From contig JBGRQB010000003.1 in assembly GCA_041725875.1 (NCBI GenBank), positions 15,457 through 79,456 on the forward strand: a DNA stretch of 64,000 nt. The letters are read 5' to 3'. The first letter of the stretch is position 1. The number at the start of each line of letters is the position of its first letter. A model generated the notes under the pieces. That model worked only from the letters and a program-made list of their open reading frames with translations, searched no databases and was not told where the DNA came from. Of this stretch, positions 17,332-26,240 are shown piece after piece. Made by a program: the position numbers and the translations under genes. Origin of the DNA: JBGRQB01 sp041725875 (GTDB lineage Bacteria > Bacteroidota > Ignavibacteria > Ignavibacteriales > Melioribacteraceae).

Positions 17332-18483
17332 TTGGATGAACATTTAATTAATTCATCAATAATTTCAGAAGATGATATTTTAAGACCAACTCACCTGGAG
17401 ATTGATCTTAACTCTATTTGTCACAATTTTAATGAGATCAAAAATCTCACAAAACGGAAAGTAATGCCTATTCTTAAAGCTAATGCTTACGGACACGGAT
17501 TGGTAAAGATTGCCGAATTGATGCAAGAACTTAACGCTGATTATCTGGGTGTGGCAGTTCTTGAAGAAGCTTTACTGTTAAGAAAAAACGGTATAAAACT
17601 CCCGGTTCTTGTTCTGGGCGGAATTATCGGAAATCAGATTCCTCTTTATATTCAGAATGATATTACAATTACTGCATCGTCGGTTGATAAGCTCAGACAA
17701 ATAGAAAATTGCGCAATCCAATTGGAGAAAAAGGCAAAAGTACATTTAAAAATTGATACAGGAATGGAGCGCATAGGAATTCATTATTATAGCGCTGAAA
17801 ACCTGATTACCGAATGTGCAAACACTTCTCATATAATTATAGAGGGAATTTTTACCCACTTTGCCGATTCCTCTTCTTCCGATCCGAAGTATACAAATCT
17901 GCAGTTAAACCGATTTAACGAAGTACTGAATCTGTTTGAAAAACATAATCTGCCGTTGCCGGAAATTATTCATTCTGCAAATTCAGGCGCAATTCTGCAG
18001 CATCCCGATTCATATTTTAATATGGTCAGACCCGGAATAATTTTGTTTGGAATTTATCCTTCGCCGGAAGTTAAAAGAAGCATTGAGTTAAAGCCTGCTT
18101 TGTCTTGGAAATCAAAAGTGGTTTATTTTAAAGTCATTAAACCGGATCACCCTGTTGGTTACGGCGGAACCTGGAAAACAGATTGCAATATCAGGGCTGT
18201 AACAGCACCTGTGGGATATGGTGACGGATATTTCCGGAGTATGACAGGCAAAGCAGAAGTAATAATAAATTCAAAATGTTATCCTGTAATTGGCACTATT
18301 GCAATGGATCAGATTGTGATAAATATAGAAAATGACAGCGCTTATAATGAAGATGAAATCATCCTTCTCGGACGCTCAAAAGGGGCTGAAATAAGCTGTG
18401 AAAAAATGGCCAAATGGGCAGGTACAATTCCCTATGAAATTCTGACAAATATCAACACAAGAGTACCCCGCATTTACCTCTGA
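17332..18483 (+). CDS. alr: Alanine racemase
   Basis: PLP enzyme that interconverts L- and D-alanine for peptidoglycan. The PLP lysine is Lys49 in MPILKANAYGHG, and the second catalytic tyrosine lies in APVGYGDGYFRS. VHLKIDTGMERIG and GTIAMDQIVINI are also present. The best start is TTG at 17332, with GGAG about ten bases upstream, because no ATG occurs in frame before the conserved region. The N-terminal 18 residues are extra relative to the usual start. It is monocistronic and 383 residues long. Confidence 0.92.
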   Translation: MDEHLINSSIISEDDILRPTHLEIDLNSICHNFNEIKNLTKRKVMPILKANAYGHGLVKIAELMQELNADYLGVAVLEEALLLRKNGIKLPVLVLGGIIGNQIPLYIQNDITITASSVDKLRQIENCAIQLEKKAKVHLKIDTGMERIGIHYYSAENLITECANTSHIIIEGIFTHFADSSSSDPKYTNLQLNRFNEVLNLFEKHNLPLPEIIHSANSGAILQHPDSYFNMVRPGIILFGIYPSPEVKRSIELKPALSWKSKVVYFKVIKPDHPVGYGGTWKTDCNIRAVTAPVGYGDGYFRSMTGKAEVIINSKCYPVIGTIAMDQIVINIENDSAYNEDEIILLGRSKGAEISCEKMAKWAGTIPYEILTNINTRVPRIYL

Positions 18484-18518
18484 TTTATTTTTTTTCAGAA
18501 AAAAAATTTAAGATAATT

Positions 18519-18550
18519 ATTGCAAAAACCTAAAATTCTTCGTAATTTTG
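18519..18550 (+). promoter_or_regulatory. Promoter-like pair ATTG ... TAATTTTG
   Basis: TAATTTTG at 18543-18550 fits the -7 consensus TAnnTTTG. An ATTG (for TTTG) ends 20 bases before it, the expected -33 spacing. It would start transcription near 18556, downstream of alr. Confidence 0.5.
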
Positions 18551-18555
18551 AAGTA

Positions 18556-18648
18556 TAAGCTATAAATATCCCGGAATTCGGGAAATAAACCTGAGGGCTT
18601 CATCCATCAGAGATTTCAAAAAAATCCGGTATTATGACCGGGTTTTTG
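18556..18648 (+). ncRNA. Candidate small RNA or structured leader
   Basis: About 90 bases lie between the promoter-like pair and a terminator. They contain a stem CCCGAATTCGGG-like palindrome near 18575, a CTGA..TCAG pairing around GGGCTTCATCCA, and the terminal stem. No open frame of note lies inside. It may be a free RNA, or an attenuated leader of the outer membrane protein gene that starts at 18741. I match it to no known riboswitch. Confidence 0.35.
18624..18648 (+). terminator. Terminator of the candidate small RNA
   Basis: CCGGTATTATGACCGG forms a five-base stem (CCGGT/ACCGG) followed by GTTTTTGCTTTT. Confidence 0.65.
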
Positions 18649-18740
18649 CTTTTAAAAAGGAATGATTAAACTACGTAATAACCACTAATAACAGGCACTT
18701 GCAAAAGGCGCGTTTGCAAATGCAGTACAACGGAGGCAAT

Positions 18741-19373
18741 ATGAAAAAAATATTTTCTATTCTTGTTTTTGCAATTCTTCTCTCATCAATCAATGCTCAA
18801 ATTATTAAAGGCTTCGGAATTAAGACCGGTGTTACCTTATCTGATCAGGAGTGGAACACCGCAATAGATAATTTTAATACCGATAATCTGGCTAATTTTA
18901 ATTTTGGAGCTTATCTGGAATTGTTCGGCAGTTCTAATTTTAGTCTGGTTACTGAAATAAATTATGTAAGAAACAGCATTGAAACATCTTTTATTGGAAT
19001 TGATTCTCACGGTTCAAGTATTGGAGAGATTAAAGATATGGATGGAAAAATTGATTATCTGAATATATCGGCCTTATGTAAATTCAGAATCGATTTGCTT
19101 TTCTTATCTCCATATATTGTTGCCGGTCCAAAACTCGATATGGAACTCGACAAATCTTTTGAAAGTATGGATTCATTCTATAATAATATGATGGATTCGA
19201 TTGATTCAAAACGTTTTGGTGCAAAAGTAGGAATTGGAAGTGAGTTTAATTTGCTGGCGTTAAATATGCTTGCAGAAGTTATATATGATATTAATTTTGA
19301 TAAACTTCTCGATGAAAAGAATCGGGAAATATCTGCAAATTCAATTGATTTAAGAATTGGTATAATGTTTTAA
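18741..19373 (+). CDS. Outer membrane beta-barrel protein
   Basis: A 210-residue protein with signal peptide MKKIFSILVFAILLSSINAQ. Alternating hydrophobic stretches are typical of an eight-stranded porin-like barrel (FNFGAYLELFG, FSLVTEINYVRN, YLNISALCKFRI, FGAKVGIGSEFN), and the end IDLRIGIMF has the terminal aromatic residue that barrel proteins use for insertion. GGAGG precedes the chosen ATG; the longer frame to 18699 lacks a signal. Function unknown. Confidence 0.8.
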   Translation: MKKIFSILVFAILLSSINAQIIKGFGIKTGVTLSDQEWNTAIDNFNTDNLANFNFGAYLELFGSSNFSLVTEINYVRNSIETSFIGIDSHGSSIGEIKDMDGKIDYLNISALCKFRIDLLFLSPYIVAGPKLDMELDKSFESMDSFYNNMMDSIDSKRFGAKVGIGSEFNLLALNMLAEVIYDINFDKLLDEKNREISANSIDLRIGIMF

Positions 19374-19374
19374 T

Positions 19375-19401
19375 AAAAAAGGTGCTTAAAGCACCTTTTT
19401 T
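19375..19401. terminator. Bidirectional terminator
   Basis: AAAAAAGGTGC pairs with GCACCTTTTTT around TTAAA. It lies between two convergent genes and would serve both. Confidence 0.9.
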
Positions 19402-19404
19402 ATT

Positions 19405-20715
19405 TTAAGTATACATTTCGGTAAATTCTTTTTCATAGAAAAACCTCTCTTCGCCAAAAGCCGGAACAAGATCATCCAGCCAGATTGCCTTTTCATCATA
19501 CTTTGCAAAAAATGGTCTGTGAACCCAATCAGAATTTCTGCCTTGTAGAAATCTTAAAACAAATACTTTTTCACCATTTATTTCAGAAATTCCTAAAATC
19601 TGGATTTTTCCCGGATCAGCAGACATACTCGGTCCGCGAACCGTTCTTGCAACTCCGCTCACTTCACTGTATGCTTTTCGAAAAATATTCCAGGCATTTT
19701 CCAAAGAGACTGCAAAATAATCTCTGGCTCCGGTATCGCGCGCAACAAACATATAATAAGGAATCAACCCAATATTGACCTGCTTTTTCCACATGTCGCG
19801 CCATATTTCCGACTTATCATTGATGTTTCGCATTATTGGCGACTGAGTACGAATTTGCGCGCCGGTATTTCTAATATTTGCAATAGCTGTTTCAACAGCA
19901 GGTGTACTTAACTCTGCTATATGATTAAAATGTGCCATTATTGCCAGATGTTTTCCGGCTTTGGTAACTCGTTCAAACAACCTAAGCAAATCCTCAGCAT
20001 CTTTATCGCTGGTAAATCTGTAAGGCCAGAACCCAAGTGCTTTACTCCCGATTCTGATTGTGGAAAGATTCGGCAAATCAGCTTCCAGCAAAGGTTCAAT
20101 ATACGCGGCAAGAATTTTTGTAGGCATCACAAGAGGATCTCCTCCTGTAAAAAGGACATCAGTAATTTGCGGATTTTCCCTGATATAGCTAACCATAAGC
20201 TCTGTTTCGCGCATTGCAAATTTATAATCGCCCATACCTGTAAATTGAGGCCAGCGAAAACAAAAAGTACAGTGGGAATGACAGGTCTGTCCGTGCTGCG
20301 GAAAAAACAACATTGTCTGGTCATACTTGTGCTGAATTCCGGAAAGTTTTTTCCCGTCAAGTTCAGGCACATTATGTTCCATTTGTCCGGCCGGATGAGG
20401 ATTTAATTCCAGTCGAATTTCATTTGCAACCTTTACCCTTTCCACTTTATCGGCACCAGATTTCACAACAGCAGCCATTTTGTTAAAATGTTCTTCACTT
20501 AACATCTCTTTTTGCGGAAACATCAGTGTAAAAATCGGATCATCGGGAGCTTTGTCCCAGTCAATCAATTCATCAACTACATAATTGTCAGTCTTAAAGG
20601 GCAATACATTTGCAACAACTTCCATAGCAAACTTTTCTTCTTCTGAAAATTTTGCAAGTTGCGGTATTTTCTTGAAATTATTAATTGTAAATGACTTATA
20701 AACCACATTGTTCAT
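19405..20715 (-). CDS. KamA-family radical SAM protein (lysine 2,3-aminomutase-like)
   Basis: A 436-residue enzyme with the radical SAM cluster motif CHSHCTFC (Cys145, 149, 152, spacing CX3CX2C), followed by FRWPQF and VLFTGGDPLVM for SAM binding. The family includes lysine 2,3-aminomutase and EpmB, which move an amino group with PLP. The C-terminal part (TGARDYFAVSLENAWNIFRKAYSEVSG) matches the longer subgroup rather than clostridial KamA. No lysine fermentation genes lie nearby, so the substrate is uncertain. The gene stands alone and is divergent from an ABC transporter. Confidence 0.85.
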   Translation of the reverse strand: MNNVVYKSFTINNFKKIPQLAKFSEEEKFAMEVVANVLPFKTDNYVVDELIDWDKAPDDPIFTLMFPQKEMLSEEHFNKMAAVVKSGADKVERVKVANEIRLELNPHPAGQMEHNVPELDGKKLSGIQHKYDQTMLFFPQHGQTCHSHCTFCFRWPQFTGMGDYKFAMRETELMVSYIRENPQITDVLFTGGDPLVMPTKILAAYIEPLLEADLPNLSTIRIGSKALGFWPYRFTSDKDAEDLLRLFERVTKAGKHLAIMAHFNHIAELSTPAVETAIANIRNTGAQIRTQSPIMRNINDKSEIWRDMWKKQVNIGLIPYYMFVARDTGARDYFAVSLENAWNIFRKAYSEVSGVARTVRGPSMSADPGKIQILGISEINGEKVFVLRFLQGRNSDWVHRPFFAKYDEKAIWLDDLVPAFGEERFFYEKEFTEMYT

Positions 20716-20766
20716 CTATTCCTCGCTTTCCTTATATGCAACTATCGCGGTTTTCGATTACTTTAA

Positions 20767-20783
20767 TAAGACATTGAGTCTTA
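20767..20783. promoter_or_regulatory. Inverted repeat TAAGAC-N5-GTCTTA
   Basis: A 17-base perfect inverted repeat in the 190-base gap between the divergent KamA-like and ABC genes. Possible operator for an unidentified regulator. Confidence 0.3.
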
Positions 20784-20905
20784 ATATAATTATAAACACC
20801 TTCATTTCCAATTTTGTTTCCGTAATAAAATGCTAAAAAACACCTTTTCTTGATATCAAAATGTAATTTGCCTATTTTTCAAGCTGCACACAAACGAGGT
20901 AACAG

Positions 20906-21829
20906 ATGATAAAACTCAATAATGTTTCAAAGAACTTTGGGGGAATCCAGGCTTTGGATAATGTTTCGTTGAACATTAACAGCGGAGAAGTATTCGGGTT
21001 ACTCGGACCAAACGGAGCTGGAAAGTCCACAACAATCAATATTATCAGTACTATATTAAAACCTGATAGCGGAGAAATTTTCATCAATGAAAAACCTCTC
21101 TCCTCTTGCGAAAAGGAACGCAAAATGGAGATTGGAATTGTTCCGCAGGAAATATCTTTGTACGAAGATTTATCAGCATTTGAAAACCTGATGTTTTGGG
21201 GAGAACTCTATAACATCGATTCAAAAAATCTGAAAAACATTATCAATGAAAAGTTGGATTTTGTGGGGTTATCCGACAGAAAAAATGATTTGATAAAAAC
21301 TTTTTCAGGGGGAATGAAAAGGAGAATTAACATTGCTGCTTCAATTCTTCACAAACCAAAAGTTTTGCTGATGGATGAACCAACAGTTGGTATAGATCCT
21401 CAAAGCAGAAACAGAATTTTTGAAGTTGTTCAGCAGCTTAACGCTGAAGGCGTTACAGTTATTTATACAACCCATTACATGGAAGAAGCTGAAAAACTTT
21501 GTAGCAGAATTGCAATTATTGATCTTGGAAAAATAGTTGCAGAAGGAAACCTGGCACAGCTTAAACAAATTGGAAAAGCAAGTGATTCACTTACAATCAC
21601 AACTGCTTCCACTTTGTCTGATAAAACCGCTCTCTCCTTTCCGGAAACAGATTCAGTTAAAATTTTTGGAAACAAAATCAAAATAGAATGCAGCAATTTC
21701 GGAAAACAGCTGAGCGCAATAGTAAATGAACTTGATAAACAGCAGATTGATATTTCCGGAATTGAATCGGAATCTGCGAGTCTGGAAACAATATTTCTTA
21801 ACTTAACCGGAAAACAATTGAGAGATTAA
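20906..21829 (+). CDS. ABC exporter, ATP-binding subunit
   Basis: A 307-residue ATPase of the DrrA/NatA type. Walker A is GPNGAGKST, the signature is FSGGMKRR, Walker B is VLLMDEPTVGID, and the switch histidine is in IYTTHYMEEAE. The C-terminal 80 residues after the core fit the drug-export branch. The ATG is preceded by CGAGGTAACAG. It ends one base before the permease gene, so both are one operon. Confidence 0.93.
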   Translation: MIKLNNVSKNFGGIQALDNVSLNINSGEVFGLLGPNGAGKSTTINIISTILKPDSGEIFINEKPLSSCEKERKMEIGIVPQEISLYEDLSAFENLMFWGELYNIDSKNLKNIINEKLDFVGLSDRKNDLIKTFSGGMKRRINIAASILHKPKVLLMDEPTVGIDPQSRNRIFEVVQQLNAEGVTVIYTTHYMEEAEKLCSRIAIIDLGKIVAEGNLAQLKQIGKASDSLTITTASTLSDKTALSFPETDSVKIFGNKIKIECSNFGKQLSAIVNELDKQQIDISGIESESASLETIFLNLTGKQLRD

Positions 21830-21830
21830 A

Positions 21831-23075
21831 ATGATAAAAATATTCAAAAAAGATATAAAACTTTTTTTCAAAGATAAAAAATCGGTTTTGCTTACTTTTA
21901 TGCTTCCAATTGTTCTTATTACTCTTTTTGCACTTGCATTTGGCGGAGTTGGAAGTACAGAGACAAAATCAAGACCAATAAAGCTGCTAGTTTCAGATTT
22001 GGATAAAACAGAAACTTCAACATCGGCAATAGCAAATCTGGATACACTGAAAAATATTATAATCACAAAACTTCCTTTTGAAGAAGCAAAAAAACAAGTT
22101 ATAAAGGGAAAGTATGTTGCTGTTCTTGCTTTTTATAAAGGGTTTCAAGATTCAATTGAATCAGCTAAATCAATGCCTGTAGAGCTCTTTTACGACAGGG
22201 CCAGAGAAATGGAGGTTGGACTTCTTCAATCTTATCTTATCAGACACCTGATGGGTTCCGTTGGTAAAAAAACAATTTCAACAGGAATCAAATCTTATAT
22301 AACAAAAGAGTTTCCTGAAGTAACTGATTCTATGTTAGATAAAATTATCTCAGATATAGATTTTGACTCAGGTGAAAAGAAAAATTCAACCGGCGAAAAA
22401 AAGGTAAGACCTTTCGGGAATATGGAAGTAAAAACCACTTCTCTTGTCGGAGAAGAAAAGAATAAAAATTTGGGTCTTATACAAGCGGTTGCCGGAACGT
22501 CAATAATGATGCTGCTTTTCAGCGTTGCCGGACTTGGTTCAGGAATGCTTGAAGAAAAAGAGAACGGAACCTTAAAACGACTTCTTTTTTCACCTGTTAA
22601 TCCTAATTCAATTTTGTTTGGAAAAATGTTGTCCTCTTATTTAATTGCTGTCCTGCAACTTACCGCAATGTTTATCTTTGCCTGGCTGGCATTTGATTTA
22701 GATTTATTTATCAACCTGCCGGCGCTCATTTTGATGATTACTACAACAGCATTTGCTGTATCAAGTCTAGGAATTTTTCTGGCTGCTATATCAAAGACCA
22801 GAGCACAGGCAAACAATATGAGTACAATTATAATTTTAACAATGTCAGCAATTGGCGGAAGTATGGTTCCTCTTTTTCTCTTACCTTCATTTATGAAAAA
22901 AATTGCTGTGATTAGTGTGAATTACTGGGGTGTTAACGGATTTTTCGATATCTACTGGCGCAATTTACCAACAATAGAAATATTACCAAAAGCTGTTGTT
23001 TTACTGGGAATAGGAATTTTTGTTTCATTAATTTCGATACACTTTTTTAGAAAAAATATTTTAAAACTTATATAG
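21831..23075 (+). CDS. ABC exporter, permease subunit (ABC2 type)
   Basis: A 414-residue membrane protein. One N-terminal transmembrane segment (SVLLTFMLPIVLITLFALAFG) is followed by a large extracytoplasmic domain of about 180 residues, then five segments from about 220 on. GMLEEKENGTLKRLLFSPV is the conserved ABC2-type coupling region. It partners the ATPase one base upstream. Substrate unknown; the architecture fits drug, lipid or polysaccharide-precursor export. Confidence 0.9.
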   Translation: MIKIFKKDIKLFFKDKKSVLLTFMLPIVLITLFALAFGGVGSTETKSRPIKLLVSDLDKTETSTSAIANLDTLKNIIITKLPFEEAKKQVIKGKYVAVLAFYKGFQDSIESAKSMPVELFYDRAREMEVGLLQSYLIRHLMGSVGKKTISTGIKSYITKEFPEVTDSMLDKIISDIDFDSGEKKNSTGEKKVRPFGNMEVKTTSLVGEEKNKNLGLIQAVAGTSIMMLLFSVAGLGSGMLEEKENGTLKRLLFSPVNPNSILFGKMLSSYLIAVLQLTAMFIFAWLAFDLDLFINLPALILMITTTAFAVSSLGIFLAAISKTRAQANNMSTIIILTMSAIGGSMVPLFLLPSFMKKIAVISVNYWGVNGFFDIYWRNLPTIEILPKAVVLLGIGIFVSLISIHFFRKNILKLI

Positions 23076-23102
23076 CAGTCATTTTAAATGACTGCTTTTT
23101 TA
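23075..23102 (+). terminator. Terminator after the ABC operon
   Basis: GCAGTCATTT pairs with AAATGACTGC, followed by TTTTTT. The hairpin overlaps the permease stop codon. Confidence 0.85.
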
Positions 23103-23115
23103 CAAGCTGAAAACT

Positions 23116-23688
23116 ATGGAAGAATTTTATAACTCAGACTATTTTGCTTATCTGGTTCTGCCCCTTTTAATTTTCTGTGCCCGAATTTTTGATCAGGCAA
23201 TTGGAATTATCAGAATAATTTTTGCAACCAAGGGATTAAAATATCAGGCTTTGCTGGCAGGATTTTTTGAATCTCTTGTCTGGTTAATGGCGGTAAGTCA
23301 AATACTACAGCGACTCGATAACATATTTTGTTACATTGCATTTTCAGCAGGTTTTGCTGCAGGAAATTTTATTGGAATTTATCTGGAAAAGAAAATTTCA
23401 ATTGGTTTTGTAATTGTACGGGTTGTGTTTATGAAAGACTCTGCCGAAACAATAAAATTACTGAAAGATGCAGATTATAAACTCACAATAGTTGATGCCG
23501 AAGGAATGGCAGGACCTGTAAAAATGTTGTTCAGTACGGTTAAGCGTTCAAAAATATCTAACTTTATTGATATTTTGAAAGAGAATAATCCGACAGCTTT
23601 TTATACTGTTGAAGAAGCAAAAATAGTTAAAGACGGCTACCTGCCTGCAGAAAGGAAATATAGAAACATAAACTTTTTGAGAAAATAA
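23116..23688 (+). CDS. UPF0316/DUF2179-type membrane protein
   Basis: A 190-residue protein with three N-terminal transmembrane segments (YLVLPLLIFCARIFD, LAGFFESLVWLMAVSQI, CYIAFSAGFAAGNFIGIYL). A soluble C-terminal domain follows (DYKLTIVDAEGMAGPVKMLFSTVKRSKI), the small YitT-like ligand domain. The combination matches the UPF0316 family, whose function is not established. It follows a terminator, so it is probably transcribed separately from the ABC genes. Confidence 0.8.
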   Translation: MEEFYNSDYFAYLVLPLLIFCARIFDQAIGIIRIIFATKGLKYQALLAGFFESLVWLMAVSQILQRLDNIFCYIAFSAGFAAGNFIGIYLEKKISIGFVIVRVVFMKDSAETIKLLKDADYKLTIVDAEGMAGPVKMLFSTVKRSKISNFIDILKENNPTAFYTVEEAKIVKDGYLPAERKYRNINFLRK

Positions 23689-23712
23689 AAAACCATCTGC
23701 TGAACAGATGGC
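23686..23712 (-). terminator. Terminator after the TetR-family gene
   Basis: CCATCTG-CTGAA-CAGATGG stem. The T-run lies on the minus-strand side, so it serves the leftward TetR-type gene ending at 23746. Confidence 0.75.
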
Positions 23713-23745
23713 TCTGAAAATAACTATTGCCACAACACATTCCCT

Positions 23746-24387
23746 CTAAATGCCTGGCTTTAGCCCCTTGATGAAAATCTCAACAAATGAATCATAACTG
23801 GATCTCTCGTCAACAAAAAGTGAGCTCACAGTATTGTTATTATTTTTTATAAAGAGCATTTGGTTGAGGAGCGACCTCAGTAACAGGTAGTAAGTATCAA
23901 GGACTGCCTCGTTATCCAAGTCTTCTCTGAAACTTCCGTCCTTTTTCCCTAAAACTATAATGTCATTCAAATAAACAAAATCATAATCATAGGATGAAAA
24001 AATCTCCTCCACCTGCTCTTTACTAATTATTTCTTTATTAATTCCCTTGTAATCCCACGCAAGCTGGAAACGAAGCGCATCAGGGTTTTCTGCGAAGAAC
24101 TTTATATAAGCTTGTGCAAACTGATAAAGTTTATCTGCGCCGGTTTTACCTTTATCGATAAAACTTCTTAACACCGCCATCTTTTCAAGGTGAATTTTTC
24201 TGTAAACGTAAATAGATAATTCTTCTTTGCTTTTGAAGTATTTATATAATGTTGTTTTGCTAAATTCCGATTCTTTTGCAATGTCATCCATCGAAGTATT
24301 TTCATAGCCATACTTCTTAAAGAGTTCCTGCGCAACATCAACAATGTATTGCCTGCGGAGTTTTATTTCTCTCTCTTTTCTTGGCAT
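23746..24387 (-). CDS. TetR/AcrR-family regulator
   Basis: A 213-residue repressor-type protein. The N-terminal helix-turn-helix is ILFKKYGYENTSMDDIAKESEFSKTTLYKYFKSKEEL in plain alignment (the start reads AQELFKKYGY), followed by an all-helical ligand domain. It lies close to the ABC exporter operon but on the other strand and separated by the UPF0316 gene, so control of the exporter is possible but not shown. Confidence 0.88.
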   Translation of the reverse strand: MPRKEREIKLRRQYIVDVAQELFKKYGYENTSMDDIAKESEFSKTTLYKYFKSKEELSIYVYRKIHLEKMAVLRSFIDKGKTGADKLYQFAQAYIKFFAENPDALRFQLAWDYKGINKEIISKEQVEEIFSSYDYDFVYLNDIIVLGKKDGSFREDLDNEAVLDTYYLLLRSLLNQMLFIKNNNNTVSSLFVDERSSYDSFVEIFIKGLKPGI

Positions 24388-24600
24388 AATTAAAAGTGTA
24401 CTCTGAGTTCATTTTTCAAACCTACGGTCTAATAATAGCATTTTTCGCACTAAATAGCAATATTTCATCAAAACAAATTGGATATTTGAATATTATTATC
24501 TGGAAAGAAATGAATTAAAATATCACTGATTTTAAAGACAAATTTTCGAAATGTGTTGGTATATAAAGGCGAAATGAGAGTCGGGCAGAAAAATTAAGAG

Positions 24601-24627
24601 TCGGCAGAATAGTAAATAATCTGCCGA
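24601..24627 (-). terminator. Hairpin after the BPL_N-like lipoprotein gene
   Basis: TCGGCAGA pairs with TCTGCCGA across 11 bases, downstream of the leftward stop at 24638. The T-run (TTAATTTTT) starts a few bases late, so termination may be weak. The rest of the 250-base gap shows only a short direct repeat GAGTCGG..CAGAA. Confidence 0.5.
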
Positions 24628-24637
24628 AAATTAAAAT

Positions 24638-25777
24638 TTATTTTATGCTTTCCTGAATGTTTTTTAACAAATCAAATTGTTCCTGAAGCATAGCTTTCTG
24701 CTTTGGATCTTTTTCAATTTTAACTGCAACTTCAAGATCTTTCAAAGCATCGGTTCTTTCAAGATAAACAGTAAGTTTTGCAGCAAGTAATCTTACATCA
24801 AAATCACTGTCTCTAACCATTTGAGGAATCCATTTTTTTGCTGACCAGGCGCGCATATCAACTATATCCTGCATAGCTTTTAACTTTTCTTCTTTGCTTT
24901 CAACTAAATTGTAATAAGCCGCACGCTGTTCTTTCAGCAATTCTTTAGTAAACAAAATTTCTTTTGTATGAATTTCCGGTTTAACAACATTGTCGCTATA
25001 TGACACAATTTTATTTCCGGTTAAAACACGGATAAGTCGCGGAATCATCCAGCGCATACCGGCTGTACTTTCAGGATGACCGACTATAGAAGCGGTTTTC
25101 CCTTTTTCAACTTCGGTAATAATTATAAACGGACGATTATTCGTCATATTCGCTGGTGTTCCTTCAACAGTATGAACATCACTTAACATTGTTGCAAGTT
25201 CAGTATACTTATATTTTGATTTTGCAGCAGGAATTAAAACTGGTCCTTCATAATAATTTGAAAAGTTGATTTCTCTTCCTTTTAGCTCAGGAAAAATTTT
25301 CTTTCCTTCTTCACTTAAAGAAAACTTTACCAGTCCGTGCCCTCTGTGATCATGTTCAATATCAATAGCTTCACCGGCACTTAAATCTAAAGAAGGATAA
25401 TCAGGAGTTTCAGATAAAATATACGCTCCGGCACAAATTCCCAAAACAGCTTTACCTTTGTTCTTAACAAAATCGATAACTTTTGCCTGACCTAATTCTC
25501 CAAGACTCCCGGTTTCGCTGCGACCGCCGCCGCCCGGAAAAATAATTAAATCAAGATCGTCAGTCTCACCTGCCAAAATTTCAGCTGCAGAGATAACTCT
25601 TACATCCATTTCATTGTCAATTTTTACTGCTTCAACAGCATCTGCAATACAGTAGGGTGAATCACCGTTTTTGTCAAAAACACCAATTTTAATTGGTTTG
25701 GGATCTTCTTTTACAACCGGTTTTGTACAAGCCGTAACAATAAAGATCAGCATTGCAAAAAGAATAAGTTTTTTCAT
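24638..25777 (-). CDS. Lipoprotein with class I glutamine amidotransferase-like (BPL_N) domain
   Basis: A 379-residue lipoprotein. The signal peptide ends in the lipobox IVTACTK. The middle is a DJ-1/GATase-like domain of the biotin-protein-ligase N-terminal type: LIIFPGGGGRSETGSL, then the nucleophile elbow GICAGAYILSE. The C-terminal 100 residues are helical and may form HEAT-like repeats (DFDVRLLAAKLTVYLE). AGGAAAACAA precedes the chosen ATG; an upstream ATG adds eight residues. Function unknown. It is probably anchored in the outer membrane. Confidence 0.78.
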   Translation of the reverse strand: MKKLILFAMLIFIVTACTKPVVKEDPKPIKIGVFDKNGDSPYCIADAVEAVKIDNEMDVRVISAAEILAGETDDLDLIIFPGGGGRSETGSLGELGQAKVIDFVKNKGKAVLGICAGAYILSETPDYPSLDLSAGEAIDIEHDHRGHGLVKFSLSEEGKKIFPELKGREINFSNYYEGPVLIPAAKSKYKYTELATMLSDVHTVEGTPANMTNNRPFIIITEVEKGKTASIVGHPESTAGMRWMIPRLIRVLTGNKIVSYSDNVVKPEIHTKEILFTKELLKEQRAAYYNLVESKEEKLKAMQDIVDMRAWSAKKWIPQMVRDSDFDVRLLAAKLTVYLERTDALKDLEVAVKIEKDPKQKAMLQEQFDLLKNIQESIK

Positions 25778-25987
25778 TTGTTTTCCTGTTCTCTCGTTCA
25801 TTTTTATAAATTAGTAAAATAATGTCGATAAAATTTAGTTTTACTTTTCGGACAAAAAATAATTAAAGTTAAAAATAACTTCAATCGATTTTGCTTAATT
25901 ATGACAATTGAGTCTTCTTAAGATAAAAAGATATGAAATAAATTTCGCTTTATTTATTTTTGAAATCAATTAAACAAAATAAAAGCT

Positions 25988-26212
25988 ATGACAGAATCGC
26001 AAAAAAATAATCCGCTGCATGGAATTAAGCTGGAAACAATTGTAACCGAACTTGTAGAATTTTACGGATGGGAACAGTTAAACAGTCATATTTCAATAAA
26101 ATGTTTTGAAAATAATCCAAGTATAAAATCGAGTCTGAAGTTTTTACGCAGAACTCCCTGGGCAAGAAAAAAAGTAGAAAACTTGTACTTACGTATAATC
26201 AAGTTTAAATAA
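25988..26212 (+). CDS. VF530-family DNA-binding protein
   Basis: A 74-residue protein that matches the VF530 (DUF2132) family over its whole length: NNPLHGIKLETIVTELVEFYGWEQL, ISIKCFENNPSIKSSLKFLRRTPWARKKVE. The family has a solved fold and is described as DNA-binding, but its role is unknown. It stands alone between two leftward operons. Confidence 0.88.
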   Translation: MTESQKNNPLHGIKLETIVTELVEFYGWEQLNSHISIKCFENNPSIKSSLKFLRRTPWARKKVENLYLRIIKFK

Positions 26213-26215
26213 AAT

Positions 26216-26240
26216 AAACTCCGTTACCGGAGCTTATTTC
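26216..26240. terminator. Bidirectional hairpin
   Basis: CTCCG-TTAC-CGGAG with AT-rich flanks, between two convergent genes. Confidence 0.6.
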
